Below, piece after piece: positions 35,621 to 44,830 of a stretch of 64,000 nt of DNA (positions are counted from its first letter, which is position 1; each line of letters starts with the position of its first letter). The stretch is from positions 62,001 through 126,000 of the forward strand of contig NZ_CABPSF010000001.1 in the NCBI RefSeq assembly GCF_902459685.1, in the 5' to 3' direction. The position numbers were made by a program, and so were the translations under genes. The notes under the pieces are model-generated. The model was not told where the DNA came from. It saw nothing but the letters and a program-made list of their open reading frames with translations, and did not search any database. Source of the stretch: Pandoraea iniqua (GTDB lineage Bacteria; Pseudomonadota; Gammaproteobacteria; Burkholderiales; Burkholderiaceae).

Positions 35621-35659
35621 AAAACGCCGGCCCGTCTTTCGATGGGCCGGCGTTTTTTT
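35621..35659 (+). terminator. Rho-independent terminator after the MHYT gene
   Basis: CGCCGGCCC (35625-35633) pairs with GGGCCGGCG (35644-35652), and seven T residues follow at 35653-35659. A-residues opposite the T-run make it function in both directions, for the convergent leftward gene too. Confidence 0.93.
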
Positions 35660-35699
35660 GCGCGTGCTTGCGAGTGATTGCGCGCTCGCACGCGGCGGG

Positions 35700-35918
35700 T
35701 CAATGCAGGATGGGACTACTGGCACCCACGGGCATGACGTCACCCGTCGGGATCAGATCGGCAATGAAGAAAGGTTCGGTGTTGAGTTCACGTGATGCCC
35801 CGGGTTGGCCGGCGTACCAGCGCACCATCGCCATGTCGCCCAGCACACGGGTCACGATGCCTTTGGCGCCCTGCGGCACTGCGATGTGATTGGATGTGAC
35901 GATCGTTCCCACTTTCAC
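35700..35918 (-). CDS. Small conserved-looking hypothetical protein
   Basis: 72-residue protein with no signal peptide or membrane segment. The start is GTG 35918, preceded by GGAG 6 nt upstream; the longer open frame upstream overlaps thpR and is not supported. Its N-terminus VKVGTIVTSNHIAVPQGAKG resembles small SH3-barrel-like proteins in its alternation of Val/Gly strands, but no family is assigned. It lies 62 bp downstream of thpR in the same direction and probably shares its transcript. Confidence 0.65.
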   Translation of the reverse strand: MKVGTIVTSNHIAVPQGAKGIVTRVLGDMAMVRWYAGQPGASRELNTEPFFIADLIPTGDVMPVGASSPILH

Positions 35919-35980
35919 TTGAGTCTCCTGCGAATAACGAAAAACGACGCGCCGGCGGGTGATTTCATGCGGGCGAATCG

Positions 35981-36565
35981 TCATCCGACTATACCGTATT
36001 GCGCAGACGACATCCCCGATTTCTCCGGCGCCGTGGTGAAAAAACCGTCCGTCTGTCCGCCGTGATGTTCGGCCAGCACGCGGTAATGCGGACCGCGCGG
36101 CGTGCGCACGGAATGCACCAGCACATAGCCGTCGCAATGCCAGATGAGCGGACGCGGATAGGGGTCTGACGGGGCACGCCGTGCATGACGCAACAGCGTC
36201 ACGTGGGGCCTGAAAGACTGCGTGACGACACGTGCGCCGGTGGCGCGCCATTGCGAGAGCAATGTGTCGCGCGTGGCGATCAGACTCTCGGGCGCCGCGG
36301 GTGAACCGGCCCAGACGATCTTGCGATCGGACCAGTAGCCCAGATGATCGAACGTGAGCGAGAACGGTGCGAGCGGCGTGCGCTGCATCAGCGCAAGGAG
36401 CACCGGCAGGCGGGCGGGATCGACCTCGTCGAGAAAGGCGAGTGTCAGGTGGAGTGTCTGCGCACGGAGCACGCGTCCGCCGCACTCCGCATGGGCGGCA
36501 GACGCCCATTCGTGAAGCTGCGCCCGCACGCCCGGCCCAGGCCACAGGGCAAGGAAAAGTCGCAT
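35981..36565 (-). CDS. thpR: RNA 2',3'-cyclic phosphodiesterase (2H phosphoesterase)
   Basis: 194-residue LigT/ThpR-family enzyme hydrolysing 2',3'-cyclic phosphate ends of RNA. Both catalytic HxTx motifs are present: HLTL (in RAQTLHLTLAFLDEV) and HVTL (in SFRPHVTLLRHARR). The N-terminal MRLFLALWPGPGVRAQL is also typical. It belongs to a run of leftward genes (lipoprotein, secreted protein, thpR, small protein). Confidence 0.9.
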   Translation of the reverse strand: MRLFLALWPGPGVRAQLHEWASAAHAECGGRVLRAQTLHLTLAFLDEVDPARLPVLLALMQRTPLAPFSLTFDHLGYWSDRKIVWAGSPAAPESLIATRDTLLSQWRATGARVVTQSFRPHVTLLRHARRAPSDPYPRPLIWHCDGYVLVHSVRTPRGPHYRVLAEHHGGQTDGFFTTAPEKSGMSSAQYGIVG

Positions 36566-36653
36566 GAGAACACCAGTCGTTGTGTCCTTCTGATGATTCT
36601 CATAGTAGACGGGGTACGGCGCGAATTCCAGCCGGCGCCGTCATCGTTACCCC

Positions 36654-37034
36654 TCAGTTGGTCGACACCCCGGTGTTGATCCCGTTGCGACGGCCGCGGC
36701 GCGGCGTATCGGCGGGTTTTTCTTCGGTTTTGGCTTGTACCGGCGGGTGCATGATGCTGTTCCAGTTGCTCTGGATAGCAGCGTCGGTGGTGTCGCGCGA
36801 CACGGCCCGCGAAATGTCGGCGCTCGGATTGAATGCGGCGGCGTTGGCGGCATTGCCGGCACCGGTGGCGTTGGCCGAATTCGCTGAGTTGGCCGGTGCG
36901 GGCGTGTTCTGGGCGTGGGCCGACGGCGTGAGTACGAGCACGGCGGCGATGGCGGCAGGCAGCGTCAGCCAAAGCGCCGTACGCACGGAGAAGTACCCGG
37001 CGAACGGGAAGCGGGCAAACGTGGGGTGGGCCAT
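36654..37034 (-). CDS. Hypothetical secreted protein rich in Ala/Asn
   Basis: 126-residue protein with a signal peptide (ALWLTLPAAIAAVLVLTPSAHA, cleavage before QN). A low-complexity Ala/Asn/Ser segment follows, then a conserved-looking stretch FNPSADISRAVSRDTTDAAI and QSNWNSIMHP. ATG 37034 follows GAGAGAA; earlier in-frame ATGs at 37055 and 37106 lack ribosome-binding sites. No domain recognised. Periplasmic location is inferred. Confidence 0.7.
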   Translation of the reverse strand: MAHPTFARFPFAGYFSVRTALWLTLPAAIAAVLVLTPSAHAQNTPAPANSANSANATGAGNAANAAAFNPSADISRAVSRDTTDAAIQSNWNSIMHPPVQAKTEEKPADTPRRGRRNGINTGVSTN

Positions 37035-37120
37035 TGAATTCTCTCGGGAAGACATCGACGCTGGCGCCGCGCGCTGATCGGCAGGCGCGCGCCATGTCGG
37101 TGTCATGGGGTTCAGTCGTT

Positions 37121-37702
37121 TCAGTAAGCGCCGGGGGGCGGTTTCCAGCCCGGGGGCGGCGGAGGCGGCGGCGCATAGCGCTGCGCAGGTTGCATCTGCT
37201 GCGAAGATACCATGTCGCCCCGTACAGGCACGCGGTTGCCATAGGCATACATGCACTGAATGTAGGCCTGATCATAGCGGCTTTGCGTCATATACACAGA
37301 CGACTGGGCGTTACCCACGCCCACCGCGCTACCCGCGAGCAGGCCGGCACCGGCACCGATCGCGGCCCCCGAGCCACCACCGAAGGCGGCGCCTGCTGCG
37401 GCACCGATGGCGGTACCGATCACGGCACTGCCGATAGCGCTGGTGTTGGCGGCGGAGGCGGTATCCATGCCGCCGTTCTGGCCGTTAGCGAACTGACGGC
37501 AGTTGAAGTCGTCCTGCCGGAATTGGTCGAACGATTTGTTGGTGCCCGGCAGCGCCATGATGCTCGGGCCGGACGGGACGACCGCGCAGCCGGCGAGCGT
37601 TGCCGCGGCGAGCACGATGGCCAGCGGCGCAGCAAGACGGCGAACGTTGCGGCGGGATTGGCTGGCGTGGGATTGGTCAGAAACAAGCGATTCGAATGGC
37701 AT
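37121..37702 (-). CDS. Glycine-zipper lipoprotein
   Basis: 193-residue lipoprotein. After a basic N-region the lipobox LAGC is followed by AVVPSGPSIMALPG. A conserved-looking segment FRQDDFNCRQFANGQ then leads into a Gly/Ala-rich glycine zipper (AIGAAAGAAFGGGSGAAIGA) of the kind seen in outer-membrane SlyB/YMGG proteins. Then come a YDQAYIQCMYAYGNRVP segment and a Pro-rich tail with seven consecutive prolines. Outer-membrane attachment is likely; the function is unknown. Confidence 0.82.
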   Translation of the reverse strand: MPFESLVSDQSHASQSRRNVRRLAAPLAIVLAAATLAGCAVVPSGPSIMALPGTNKSFDQFRQDDFNCRQFANGQNGGMDTASAANTSAIGSAVIGTAIGAAAGAAFGGGSGAAIGAGAGLLAGSAVGVGNAQSSVYMTQSRYDQAYIQCMYAYGNRVPVRGDMVSSQQMQPAQRYAPPPPPPPGWKPPPGAY

Positions 37703-37716
37703 GCGGAGCCTCCCGA

Positions 37717-38064
37717 TCAGTTAGCCGGCTGTGCCGGCACTTCGCGCCAGCCTGCCGGACAGGTTTTTACGTACGGGTAGTAGGCACCGGCCTTGTCGCA
37801 GTAGTACCAGGTGTCGCTGTCTGTGCCGGGTTGGCCCGGTTGTGCGGCAGCCTGCGGTTGTTCGACATATTGCTGGGGCTGGCTGGGCACGACGACGACG
37901 GGCGGCGAGTAATACGGGGCTGAGTAGTACGGATACGGGTAGGCGTACGGATAGTAGCCGGGGCCGACCCAGACGCGCACACCCCCGCGCCAGGCAAATG
38001 CGCTGCTGCTGGCGAGCGCGGCGGCCACGGCGACGAAACCGAGGACAACAGGAATACGTTTCAC
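37717..38064 (-). CDS. Small exported Tyr/Pro-rich protein
   Basis: 115-residue protein with a signal peptide (VVLGFVAVAAALASSSAFA). A Tyr/Pro-rich stretch (YYPYAYPYPYYSAPYYSPP) and a Gln/Pro linker follow. The C-terminal Cys-containing motif WYYCDKAGAYYPYVKTCPAG is shared by many small betaproteobacterial exported proteins. The two Cys could form a disulfide. It directly precedes the glycine-zipper lipoprotein (14 bp) and likely shares a transcript. Function unknown. Confidence 0.8.
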   Translation of the reverse strand: MKRIPVVLGFVAVAAALASSSAFAWRGGVRVWVGPGYYPYAYPYPYYSAPYYSPPVVVVPSQPQQYVEQPQAAAQPGQPGTDSDTWYYCDKAGAYYPYVKTCPAGWREVPAQPAN

Positions 38065-38270
38065 GGCACAGACCTCGAAGGAACTGACTCCCGGCGCGGT
38101 GGATTCCGCCTCGCGTACGCGCGTCGCACTTGGCTTGGATGTGACGAGACAACGCCCTGGAGTTGACGCTTCGGAGTCTAGGCCCGTCCCTCCGGCGTAG
38201 CAATTACGGTGCCTGTTAGAAGTGTTTCAAAGCATTACGTTTTTTACGAAGATCCGCATGAACAGGCGAT

Positions 38271-38636
38271 CTAGCGACGGGGTACGGTCGCCTTGAGATC
38301 GGCCAGATAACGGGCGACGAGACGTCGGCTTTGCGTGAGTTCGTCGAGTTTCCGATCGAGCTTTTCCACCTCTTGCGAGAGCGCGTCGACGATGTCGTCG
38401 CAGCGCTCGAACACCGGTTGATCGCCGCGCATGCAGGGCAGCAATACGCGGATGGTGTCGATCTTGAGACCGGCGGCGCTCAGCACGCGAATGCGTTGCG
38501 CGACCTGCGCGTCGTCCTCGTCGTAGTCGCGATAGCCCGCGCCCGTGCGTGCGGGGCGCAACAACCCCTCCTGTTCGTAGTAGCGCAACATCCGCTCGCT
38601 CACACCGGCGCGGTGTGCCAGTTCTCCGATTCGCAT
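38271..38636 (-). CDS. MerR family transcriptional regulator
   Basis: 121-residue regulator. The N-terminal MerR winged helix (MRIGELAHRAGVSERMLRYY, EQEGLLRPARTGAGYRDYD) is followed by the dimerisation helix (VDALSQEVEKLDRKLDELTQ). Two Cys (LPCMRGDQPVFERCDD) lie between them, but the metal-binding C-terminal loop of CueR/ZntR types is missing, so the inducer may be organic or redox. It is divergent from an aminotransferase class IV gene, with a MerR-style promoter between them. Confidence 0.9.
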   Translation of the reverse strand: MRIGELAHRAGVSERMLRYYEQEGLLRPARTGAGYRDYDEDDAQVAQRIRVLSAAGLKIDTIRVLLPCMRGDQPVFERCDDIVDALSQEVEKLDRKLDELTQSRRLVARYLADLKATVPRR

Positions 38637-38686
38637 GGCTCTGGGACTCCTTGATGAGGTGATGCGCGCGAGGCCCGCATCAACGC

Positions 38687-38718
38687 TTGACCTTGACAGC
38701 GCTGTCAGAGTTTAGCCT
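38687..38718 (+). promoter_or_regulatory. MerR-type promoter with a long spacer and central palindrome
   Basis: TTGACC at 38687-38692 serves as a -35 element. A 19-20 bp spacer holds the perfect palindrome TGACAGC-GCTGTCA (38694-38707). A weak -10 (TTAGCC or TAGCCT, 38712-38718) follows. An over-long spacer with a central dyad is the hallmark of MerR-activated promoters. It faces the aminotransferase gene, starting at 38777. Confidence 0.65.
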
Positions 38719-38776
38719 TTGGGCTGGCGTCGATGTGTGGACGCGTGAATGAAGACATCCAGATCGGGAGATCAAC

Positions 38777-39715
38777 ATGGCAGCAACAGGCAGGCAGGAG
38801 ACGCAGAGCACGCCGGGCGAAGTGCGTTCACGCGCGGTGACGGAGAACGCGTCCGGGCAATTCGTCACGCAGATATCGAGGGGGAATGCCGATGAGCGGT
38901 CGATTCCCGAAGCGCACCCTGCAACGGCTGCCGAACTGACGCCGCTGGCGTTCGCCGGATACGCGCACTTCACGGCCATGCAGATTCGTGACGGCGGCGT
39001 ACGCGGGTTGGACTTGCATCTGGCGCGTCTGCGACAGGCGTCGTTGAAGATGTTCGGGCAAGCGCTCCCGGACGAACGCATCAAGCACGCGTTGCGGGCG
39101 GCGCTACGTGCAGGGCCTGCGGAGATGTCGCTGGTGGCGACGGTGTATTCGCCTGAGGGCGAGTTCACTGTCGCGGGCGCCGAGGCCGTGCCGGAGCTGC
39201 TGGTACGCACTGGGCCGGCGTGGACTGGACTGGCGGGGGGGAATGGACGAACGGGAGCGGCCGAATCACTCAGTCTCGCGACGTTCGAGCACGAGCGCGT
39301 TTTGCCCGAACTGAAACACGTCGGCGAAGTCGCCAAGACATGGCTTTTGCGACAGGCAGCAGCGCGTGGTTTCGACGATGCGGCGTTCAAAGACCGCGCG
39401 GGCCGGTTGAGCGAGGCCTCGATCTGGAATCTGGCGTTCTGGGATGGCGAATCGGTGGTCTGGCCGGTGGCCGCGATGCTGGGCGGCACGACCATGGGCA
39501 TCTTACGCAGGCAGCTAACGCCGTTGGGCGTGCCGCAGCGCGAGCAGGAAATCACCGTGGACGATCTGCCAGCGATGCGCGGTGCCGTGGTGATGAACTC
39601 GTGGACGCCGGGTGTCGCGGTGCATCGGATCGACGAGGTGTCGATACCGGTCGACCCGCACTTCGTGGCGCTGCTGACGCAGGCTTACGCGCGTGAGCCG
39701 ATCGTCATGCCGTGA
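38777..39715 (+). CDS. Aminotransferase class IV family PLP enzyme
   Basis: 312-residue fold-type IV PLP protein (branched-chain/D-amino-acid aminotransferase, aminodeoxychorismate lyase group). Visible features are MQIRDGGVRGLDLHLARLRQ near residue 75, the presumed PLP-Lys region ERVLPELKHVGEVAKTWLLR, the substrate loop RLSEASIWNLAFWDGESVVW, and GGTTMGILRRQL. About 50 poorly structured residues precede the domain. The precise reaction is not decided by sequence. It is probably activated by the divergent MerR protein. Confidence 0.82.
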   Translation: MAATGRQETQSTPGEVRSRAVTENASGQFVTQISRGNADERSIPEAHPATAAELTPLAFAGYAHFTAMQIRDGGVRGLDLHLARLRQASLKMFGQALPDERIKHALRAALRAGPAEMSLVATVYSPEGEFTVAGAEAVPELLVRTGPAWTGLAGGNGRTGAAESLSLATFEHERVLPELKHVGEVAKTWLLRQAAARGFDDAAFKDRAGRLSEASIWNLAFWDGESVVWPVAAMLGGTTMGILRRQLTPLGVPQREQEITVDDLPAMRGAVVMNSWTPGVAVHRIDEVSIPVDPHFVALLTQAYAREPIVMP

Positions 39716-39749
39716 CGAACATTGCGACGGGCAGCAGACGGCGCGGCGC

Positions 39750-41156
39750 CTACTTCCCGATACAAAACCGGCTGAAGATCACGCCGAGCAAATCATCAGA
39801 AGTAAATTCGCCCGTGATGGTGCTCAACTGTTCTTGCGCGAGTCGCAGTTCTTCGGCGAAGAGATCCAGCGCACCGGCATTTTGCCGTGCGTGGGCGTCG
39901 GCCATCTCGACATGCTCACGCGCGGCCCGTAGCGCCGTCAGGTGCCGCTCGCGAGCGAGGAACACGCCTTCGTTACCTGCTTGCCAGCCGGCGATCTTCA
40001 GCAGCTCTGCGCGCAGCAGATCGATGCCCTGCCCGCCCTTCGCCGACAACCGGATGCCGAGGGGCGCCGTGCCCTCCTTCGGCAACACGGTCGCGGGCTC
40101 GCTCGCCAAGTCGGTCTTGTTGAACACGCGCACGATCGGCACGTGCTTCGGCAACTGCGAGGCGATGACCTCGTCTTCCGCCGTCACGCCGGTGCGCGCA
40201 TCGAGCAGATGCAGCACCGCGTCCGCCTTCGCGATTTCGCTCCAGCTGCGCTCGATACCGATGCGCTCGACTTCATCCTCCGTCTCGCGCAACCCGGCCG
40301 TGTCGATGATATGCAGCGGAATGCCGTCGATCTGAATCGTCTGCTGCACCTTGTCGCGCGTGGTGCCGGCAATGGGCGTGACGATGGCCAGCTCGGCCCC
40401 GGCCAGCGCATTGAGCAGCGACGACTTGCCCACGTTCGGCTGCCCGGCGAGCACCACGTTGATGCCCTCGCGCAGCAGCGCGCCCTGACGGGCCTGCGAC
40501 AACACCTGCGCCAACTGCGTGCGAATGCGCTCGAGCTGCCCGAACGCATCGGCCGCTTCGAGAAAATCGATTTCTTCTTCCGGGAAATCCAGCGTCGCTT
40601 CGACCAGCATGCGCAGATGGATCACCAGATCCACCAGCGAATGAATCTCGCGCGAGAACGCGCCGTCGAGCGACCGGCTGGCCGAGCGTGCGGCCGCTTC
40701 GGTACTTGCTTCGATCAGATCGGCGACGGCTTCGGCCTGCGCCAGATCGAGCTTGTCGTTCAGAAAAGCGCGATGCGTGAATTCGCCCGGCTCTGCCAGA
40801 CGCACACCGAGCGCAGCGCCTTCGTCGATGCAGCGCTGCAACAGCAGTTGCAACACGATCGGGCCGCCATGGCCCTGCAACTCCAGCACGTCTTCGCCGG
40901 TGTACGAATTCGGCCCGGGGAAGTAGAGCGCAATCCCGCGGTCGAGTGCGTCGCCGGTGCCATCGAGAAACGGCAGGTACGACGCATGGCGCGGTTTCAA
41001 CGGCTGTCCGACGAGTCGTGCGATGACGCCTTGCACGGCTTCGCCACGATGCTTGCCGAAGGACACGCGCACCACGCCAATCCCGCCGCGCCCGGGGGCA
41101 GTGGCGATGGCGGCAATCGGGGCGGCGTTGGAGGTTGCGCTCATAGGACGATTCAT
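39750..41156 (-). CDS. mnmE: tRNA uridine-5-carboxymethylaminomethyl modification GTPase MnmE
   Basis: 468-residue TrmE-family GTPase that, with MnmG, modifies wobble U34. The N-terminal folate-binding domain ([20 protein letters not shown]) is followed by helical segments, then an inserted G domain with G1 [15 protein letters not shown]3 region [13 protein letters not shown], and G4 FNKTDL. It ends with the invariant C-terminal FCIGK. Start ATG 41156 or 41144 (neither has a clear ribosome-binding site); the open frame runs to 41192. It lies downstream of yidC, separated by a terminator. Confidence 0.96.
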   Translation of the reverse strand: MNRPMSATSNAAPIAAIATAPGRGGIGVVRVSFGKHRGEAVQGVIARLVGQPLKPRHASYLPFLDGTGDALDRGIALYFPGPNSYTGEDVLELQGHGGPIVLQLLLQRCIDEGAALGVRLAEPGEFTHRAFLNDKLDLAQAEAVADLIEASTEAAARSASRSLDGAFSREIHSLVDLVIHLRMLVEATLDFPEEEIDFLEAADAFGQLERIRTQLAQVLSQARQGALLREGINVVLAGQPNVGKSSLLNALAGAELAIVTPIAGTTRDKVQQTIQIDGIPLHIIDTAGLRETEDEVERIGIERSWSEIAKADAVLHLLDARTGVTAEDEVIASQLPKHVPIVRVFNKTDLASEPATVLPKEGTAPLGIRLSAKGGQGIDLLRAELLKIAGWQAGNEGVFLARERHLTALRAAREHVEMADAHARQNAGALDLFAEELRLAQEQLSTITGEFTSDDLLGVIFSRFCIGK

Positions 41157-41185
41157 CGAAAAACAGGGCTCATTTTGACACGCAC

Positions 41186-41219
41186 CAAACAAAACCGCCC
41201 GCGAGAGACTCGCGGGCGG
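41186..41219 (-). terminator. Rho-independent terminator after yidC
   Basis: Perfect 11-bp stem CCGCCCGCGAG / CTCGCGGGCGG (41195-41205 / 41209-41219) with a 3-nt loop, followed on the minus strand by TTTTGTTTG. It separates the rpmH-yidC transcript from mnmE. Confidence 0.9.
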
Positions 41220-41268
41220 CTTCGTTCGTCAGACGGCGAAATCCGGGCATGCCGGATTTCTCAAACCA

Positions 41269-42921
41269 CTACGCCGCCTTCTTTTCCTTCTTCTGGCCAA
41301 GCATGCGGTTGATCGACCATTGCTGGGCAATCGACAGCGTGTTGTTGACCACGTAGTACAGCACCAGGCCCGACGGCAGGAAGAGGAACATGACCGAGAA
41401 AATCAGCGGCATGAACATCATCATCTTGGCCTGCATCGGATCCGGCGGCGTCGGGTTCAGCTTGGTCTGGATGAACATCGACACGGCCATCAGCACCGGC
41501 AGGATGTAATACGGATCCTGCGTCGAGAGGTCATGAATCCAGCCCAGCCACGGCGCGCCGCGCATTTCCACCGACGACAGCAGCACCCAGTACAGCGCGA
41601 TGAACACCGGAATCTGAATCACGATCGGAATACAGCCCCCGAACGGATTGACCTTCTCGGTCTTGTACAGCTCCATCAGCGCCTGATTCATCTTCTGCGG
41701 ATCGCCCTTATAGCGTTCGCGCAGCGCCTGCATCCGCGGCGTGATTTCCTTCATGCGCGCCATCGACTTGTAGCTTGCGGCCGACAGCGGGAAGAACACC
41801 AGCTTGATGATCACGGTCACGGCGATGATCGCCCAACCCCAGTTACCGATCAGGCCATGCAGCTTCGAGAGCAGCCAGAACAGCGGCTTGGCGAGGATGG
41901 TGAAGTAACCGTAGTCCTTCGTCAGCTCCAGGCCCGGCGCGATCTGCTCGAGCATGTGCTCTTCCTGCGGACCGGCGAACAGGCGTGCGTCAACCGTCTG
42001 CGTGCCGCCTGCCGGGATGCTCGCGAGCGGCTCTTTCACGCCGACGCGATACAGGCCGTTGTCGAGCTTGCCGATGTAGTTGTCGCGTGCGACACCTTCC
42101 TTCGGAATCCAGGCCGTGGCGAAGTAATGCTGCACCATGCCGATCCAGCCGTCGCTCGACTGCTTGTTGTACTTAGCCTTGTCCTTGTCGATGTCGCTGA
42201 ACGTGATCTTCTGGAACTTGTCTTCGCTGCTGTACACGGTCGGGCCCGTGAACGTGTGCGAGAACTTCGCGCCGCTGATCTCACGACCGTCGCGCACGAG
42301 TTCCATGTAGAGCGTCGGCTTGATCGGCGCGTCGGTCTTGTTGACGATCGTGTTCGACACGTCGATCACGTAGCTGTCGCGATGGAACGTGTAGGTACGC
42401 ACCAGTTGCAGACCGCCCTTGACCGGCGATTCGAACTTCACGGTCAGCGTGTCGCCTTCCAACGTGGTCGGACCCGGCACCATCGTGAAGATGTCGTTGT
42501 GGTTCGGGAAGTCGCCGCCGATCAGACCCGTGCGAGCGTAGTACTGATGGCTCGGGGTGTTGTCGAACAGCACGACGTGCTTGTCGGCTTCATCGGCGTC
42601 CGGCCACTTCTTCAGCGCGAGGAACGACAGCGTGCCGCCTTGCGTGCTGATGTCGGCTTCGTAGACGTCGGTGTTGATGCGGACCTTCTGCGCAGCGGCA
42701 GTCGCGGGCGCATTGCCCGGCGCGTTACCCGTCGCAGCGCCGTTAGCGGCTTGCGGCAGGTCGTTGGCGGAGGTCGCGTTGCCGCCTGTGGCGGCCGGGG
42801 TCGAGACTTCGGCGCCCGGGAAGAACAGCGACGAATGGCCATTGGCGCGTTGCCAGTTGTCGAAAAGCATCACGACAGACAGCGCGAAAATGACCCAGAG
42901 TACGGTGCGTTTGATGTCCAT
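41269..42921 (-). CDS. yidC: Membrane protein insertase YidC
   Basis: 550-residue inner-membrane insertase acting alone or with Sec. The N-terminal anchor ([19 protein letters not shown]) is followed by an Ala/Thr-rich linker, a large periplasmic domain (about 80-340), and the conserved five-helix core ([60 protein letters not shown]). The C-terminus is basic (GQKKEKKAA). It sits in the classic order rpmH-rnpA-yidD-yidC. Confidence 0.97.
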   Translation of the reverse strand: MDIKRTVLWVIFALSVVMLFDNWQRANGHSSLFFPGAEVSTPAATGGNATSANDLPQAANGAATGNAPGNAPATAAAQKVRINTDVYEADISTQGGTLSFLALKKWPDADEADKHVVLFDNTPSHQYYARTGLIGGDFPNHNDIFTMVPGPTTLEGDTLTVKFESPVKGGLQLVRTYTFHRDSYVIDVSNTIVNKTDAPIKPTLYMELVRDGREISGAKFSHTFTGPTVYSSEDKFQKITFSDIDKDKAKYNKQSSDGWIGMVQHYFATAWIPKEGVARDNYIGKLDNGLYRVGVKEPLASIPAGGTQTVDARLFAGPQEEHMLEQIAPGLELTKDYGYFTILAKPLFWLLSKLHGLIGNWGWAIIAVTVIIKLVFFPLSAASYKSMARMKEITPRMQALRERYKGDPQKMNQALMELYKTEKVNPFGGCIPIVIQIPVFIALYWVLLSSVEMRGAPWLGWIHDLSTQDPYYILPVLMAVSMFIQTKLNPTPPDPMQAKMMMFMPLIFSVMFLFLPSGLVLYYVVNNTLSIAQQWSINRMLGQKKEKKAA

Positions 42922-42945
42922 GCGGTAACTCGTGGTGGACGAAAC

Positions 42946-43302
42946 TCAGGAATGGCTCGGCGCGCGGCGCGTGACTGCCGATGCGGCCGCGGGCCTGGAC
43001 GAGACAGACCGTTCTGCTCGCGACGAATCACTGCCGGCAGCCTTATCGGTGCCTTCAGCGGAGGAGTCGGGAGCGGGACGGGCGTGTCGAGCCGGCGGAA
43101 CGGGATCGAAACCGCCGGGGTGAAACGGATGACAGCGGCATAGACGCTTGGCCGCGAGATAAGTGCCGTAACCGGCACCGTGCTCGACGATGGCCTCGCG
43201 TGCGTAGTCGGAGCAGCTCGGATGAAAGCGGCAACGGTTCCCCAGCCAGGGACTGATCACCAGCTTGTAACCGCGCAGGAGCAACAACAGCACGCTTCGC
43301 AT
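42946..43302 (-). CDS. yidD: Membrane protein insertion efficiency factor YidD
   Basis: 118-residue protein. The first 75 residues are the conserved YidD domain ([54 protein letters not shown]) with its Cys residues. The remaining tail is Ala/Ser-rich and longer than in E. coli. ATG 43302 is the conserved start; the open frame continues to 43443. It lies between rnpA and yidC. Confidence 0.93.
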   Translation of the reverse strand: MRSVLLLLLRGYKLVISPWLGNRCRFHPSCSDYAREAIVEHGAGYGTYLAAKRLCRCHPFHPGGFDPVPPARHARPAPDSSAEGTDKAAGSDSSRAERSVSSRPAAASAVTRRAPSHS

Positions 43303-43381
43303 CTCGATTCCGCCTGTCAGTCCGGCCTTTGGGGGCCGGGTGGGCGGCGCATGCCCGGGTTCGGGCGCTACCGTGTGGGGA

Positions 43382-43861
43382 CTAACTACCTTCCGTCTTG
43401 TCGCTCGTCGTGCGGCCCTTGCGTGCGGCTTTCTCAGCGGCATCGAAGAGCTGCGCGAACTCGGTCTGACACAGCGTGTTCAGAACCGGTGCGGCCGCCG
43501 CAGTGTACGTCCCTTTGTCGAAACGCCGGGTCAGTCGCAGCACGAAGTCCCAGCCGGCCAGAGACACGCGGCGCTGTCGGAACATCTCGCGGGCCTGACG
43601 TTTGATCAGGTTGCGAGTGACCGCGCGCGGCGCATGCTTCTTGCCGACGACGATACCGATGCGGCCCTCATCGGGCGTAGCACCGGCATCCGGAGTGACG
43701 TCAGGCGCAGTTTCCCGCCGACGCATGTACAAGACGAAATGCGCGCTACGACGCAGAGGGCGCAAACTAAAAACGGATGAAAACTCATCCGTTTTGAGAA
43801 GTCGCGCAGCTTTGGGAAACCCCAATGCCGGGACTTCGCGCCTTGCGGATTTGACGCGCAA
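43382..43861 (-). CDS. rnpA: Ribonuclease P protein component
   Basis: 159-residue protein subunit that helps RNase P RNA mature tRNA 5' ends. The family motif [13 protein letters not shown] and the preceding [19 protein letters not shown] are intact. N-terminal [20 protein letters not shown] is typical. The frame opens at TTG 43861, 23 nt after the rpmH stop. TTG 43825, just before GFPKAARL, is an alternative; no ATG is available upstream of the conserved region. A Pro/Asp-rich insert ([15 protein letters not shown]) is present in the middle. Confidence 0.93.
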   Translation of the reverse strand: MRVKSARREVPALGFPKAARLLKTDEFSSVFSLRPLRRSAHFVLYMRRRETAPDVTPDAGATPDEGRIGIVVGKKHAPRAVTRNLIKRQAREMFRQRRVSLAGWDFVLRLTRRFDKGTYTAAAAPVLNTLCQTEFAQLFDAAEKAARKGRTTSDKTEGS

Positions 43862-43884
43862 ACCGCGGTACGACCGAACCGCGA

Positions 43885-44019
43885 TTAAACGGCCAGGCGC
43901 TTACGGCCCTTGGCGCGACGAGCGGCGATGACCTTGCGGCCGCCACGGGTCTTCATGCGAACCAGGAAGCCATGGGTGCGCTTGCGGCGCGTCACGGAAG
44001 GCTGAAAAGTACGTTTCAT
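43885..44019 (-). CDS. rpmH: 50S ribosomal protein L34
   Basis: 44-residue, highly basic ribosomal protein. Translation reads [20 protein letters not shown] at the N-terminus and ends KGRKRLAV, the canonical L34 sequence and length. It begins the leftward rpmH-rnpA-yidD-yidC operon, divergent from dnaA across 811 bp. Confidence 0.97.
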   Translation of the reverse strand: MKRTFQPSVTRRKRTHGFLVRMKTRGGRKVIAARRAKGRKRLAV

Positions 44020-44830
44020 GATGCACTCACTGTGTGAAAAAATTCCCGCGCAGCAGCATCGTGAAACGCCACATGGACACCGTGAAAACCTGCGTATTCA
44101 AGGACTTTCACGCACGGTCCAGCCGTCGGGAGTTGGATAAGAATCCGGTTGTCTTTCTAACGAACCCGCTATTTAATCGGCTTTTCCGTTGTGTGTCAAT
44201 AGGTTAGCGTCCGCGTGAAAGGCGGGCACGCGCCATCCCGCGCGGGGCTGTCGTGTTGACGCCACTTGGCACGGATTTGTTGGCGAAAATCGTCCATTGC
44301 ATCAATTTCTGCCGATCGGTCGGTTCGTCGTCAAAAGATATCCAAAGGGTCGCGGCAAATCGTCGCGATTGCCGGGGTTTTGCGCAGTCATCGTGCGAAC
44401 GTAAGCGGGTTAACGCGGTGCGCCCGCTTGCTGATGCCGGTGCTGTGGGCATTCCTGTGGATAACTCGCTTTGCCGACGCTTTGGCGGTAAAATCCCCCA
44501 TCAATTTTTTTCCCAGCAGAGTACCGGTGACGCCGCCATGTGGATAGCGCGCCGGGTTTTGTCGTCTGCGCGCGCCGAAGCACGGCCGAGCGCGCGACGA
44601 GAGCCCGAGCGCAGCGCCATGGCAAGGCTTTGCCGGTCTTCTGCATTGCGCCGTCGGCCTGACTCGGGTACCGGCCAGTCGACTCTCCGCTATGCCTTGG
44701 CACCCAATGCCGGCGCGGGTGACGACTTGGTTTTCGGTGTTCTGACCCCATATCGGATGTATCGGATAGTGCGGTCAATGACACTGCCGGACAGGTCAGA
44801 CGGGCTTCGCGCCACCTGGACACACGCTGC
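44020..44830. other. rpmH-dnaA divergent intergenic region
   Basis: 811 bp without a supportable gene. It has one perfect DnaA box TGTGGATAA at 44456-44464 and a T-rich tract at 44504-44511 after TAAAAT (44489-44494). It is the textbook position of oriC and of the autoregulated dnaA promoter, but box density is much lower than at 23.3-23.5 kb. Confidence 0.6.
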
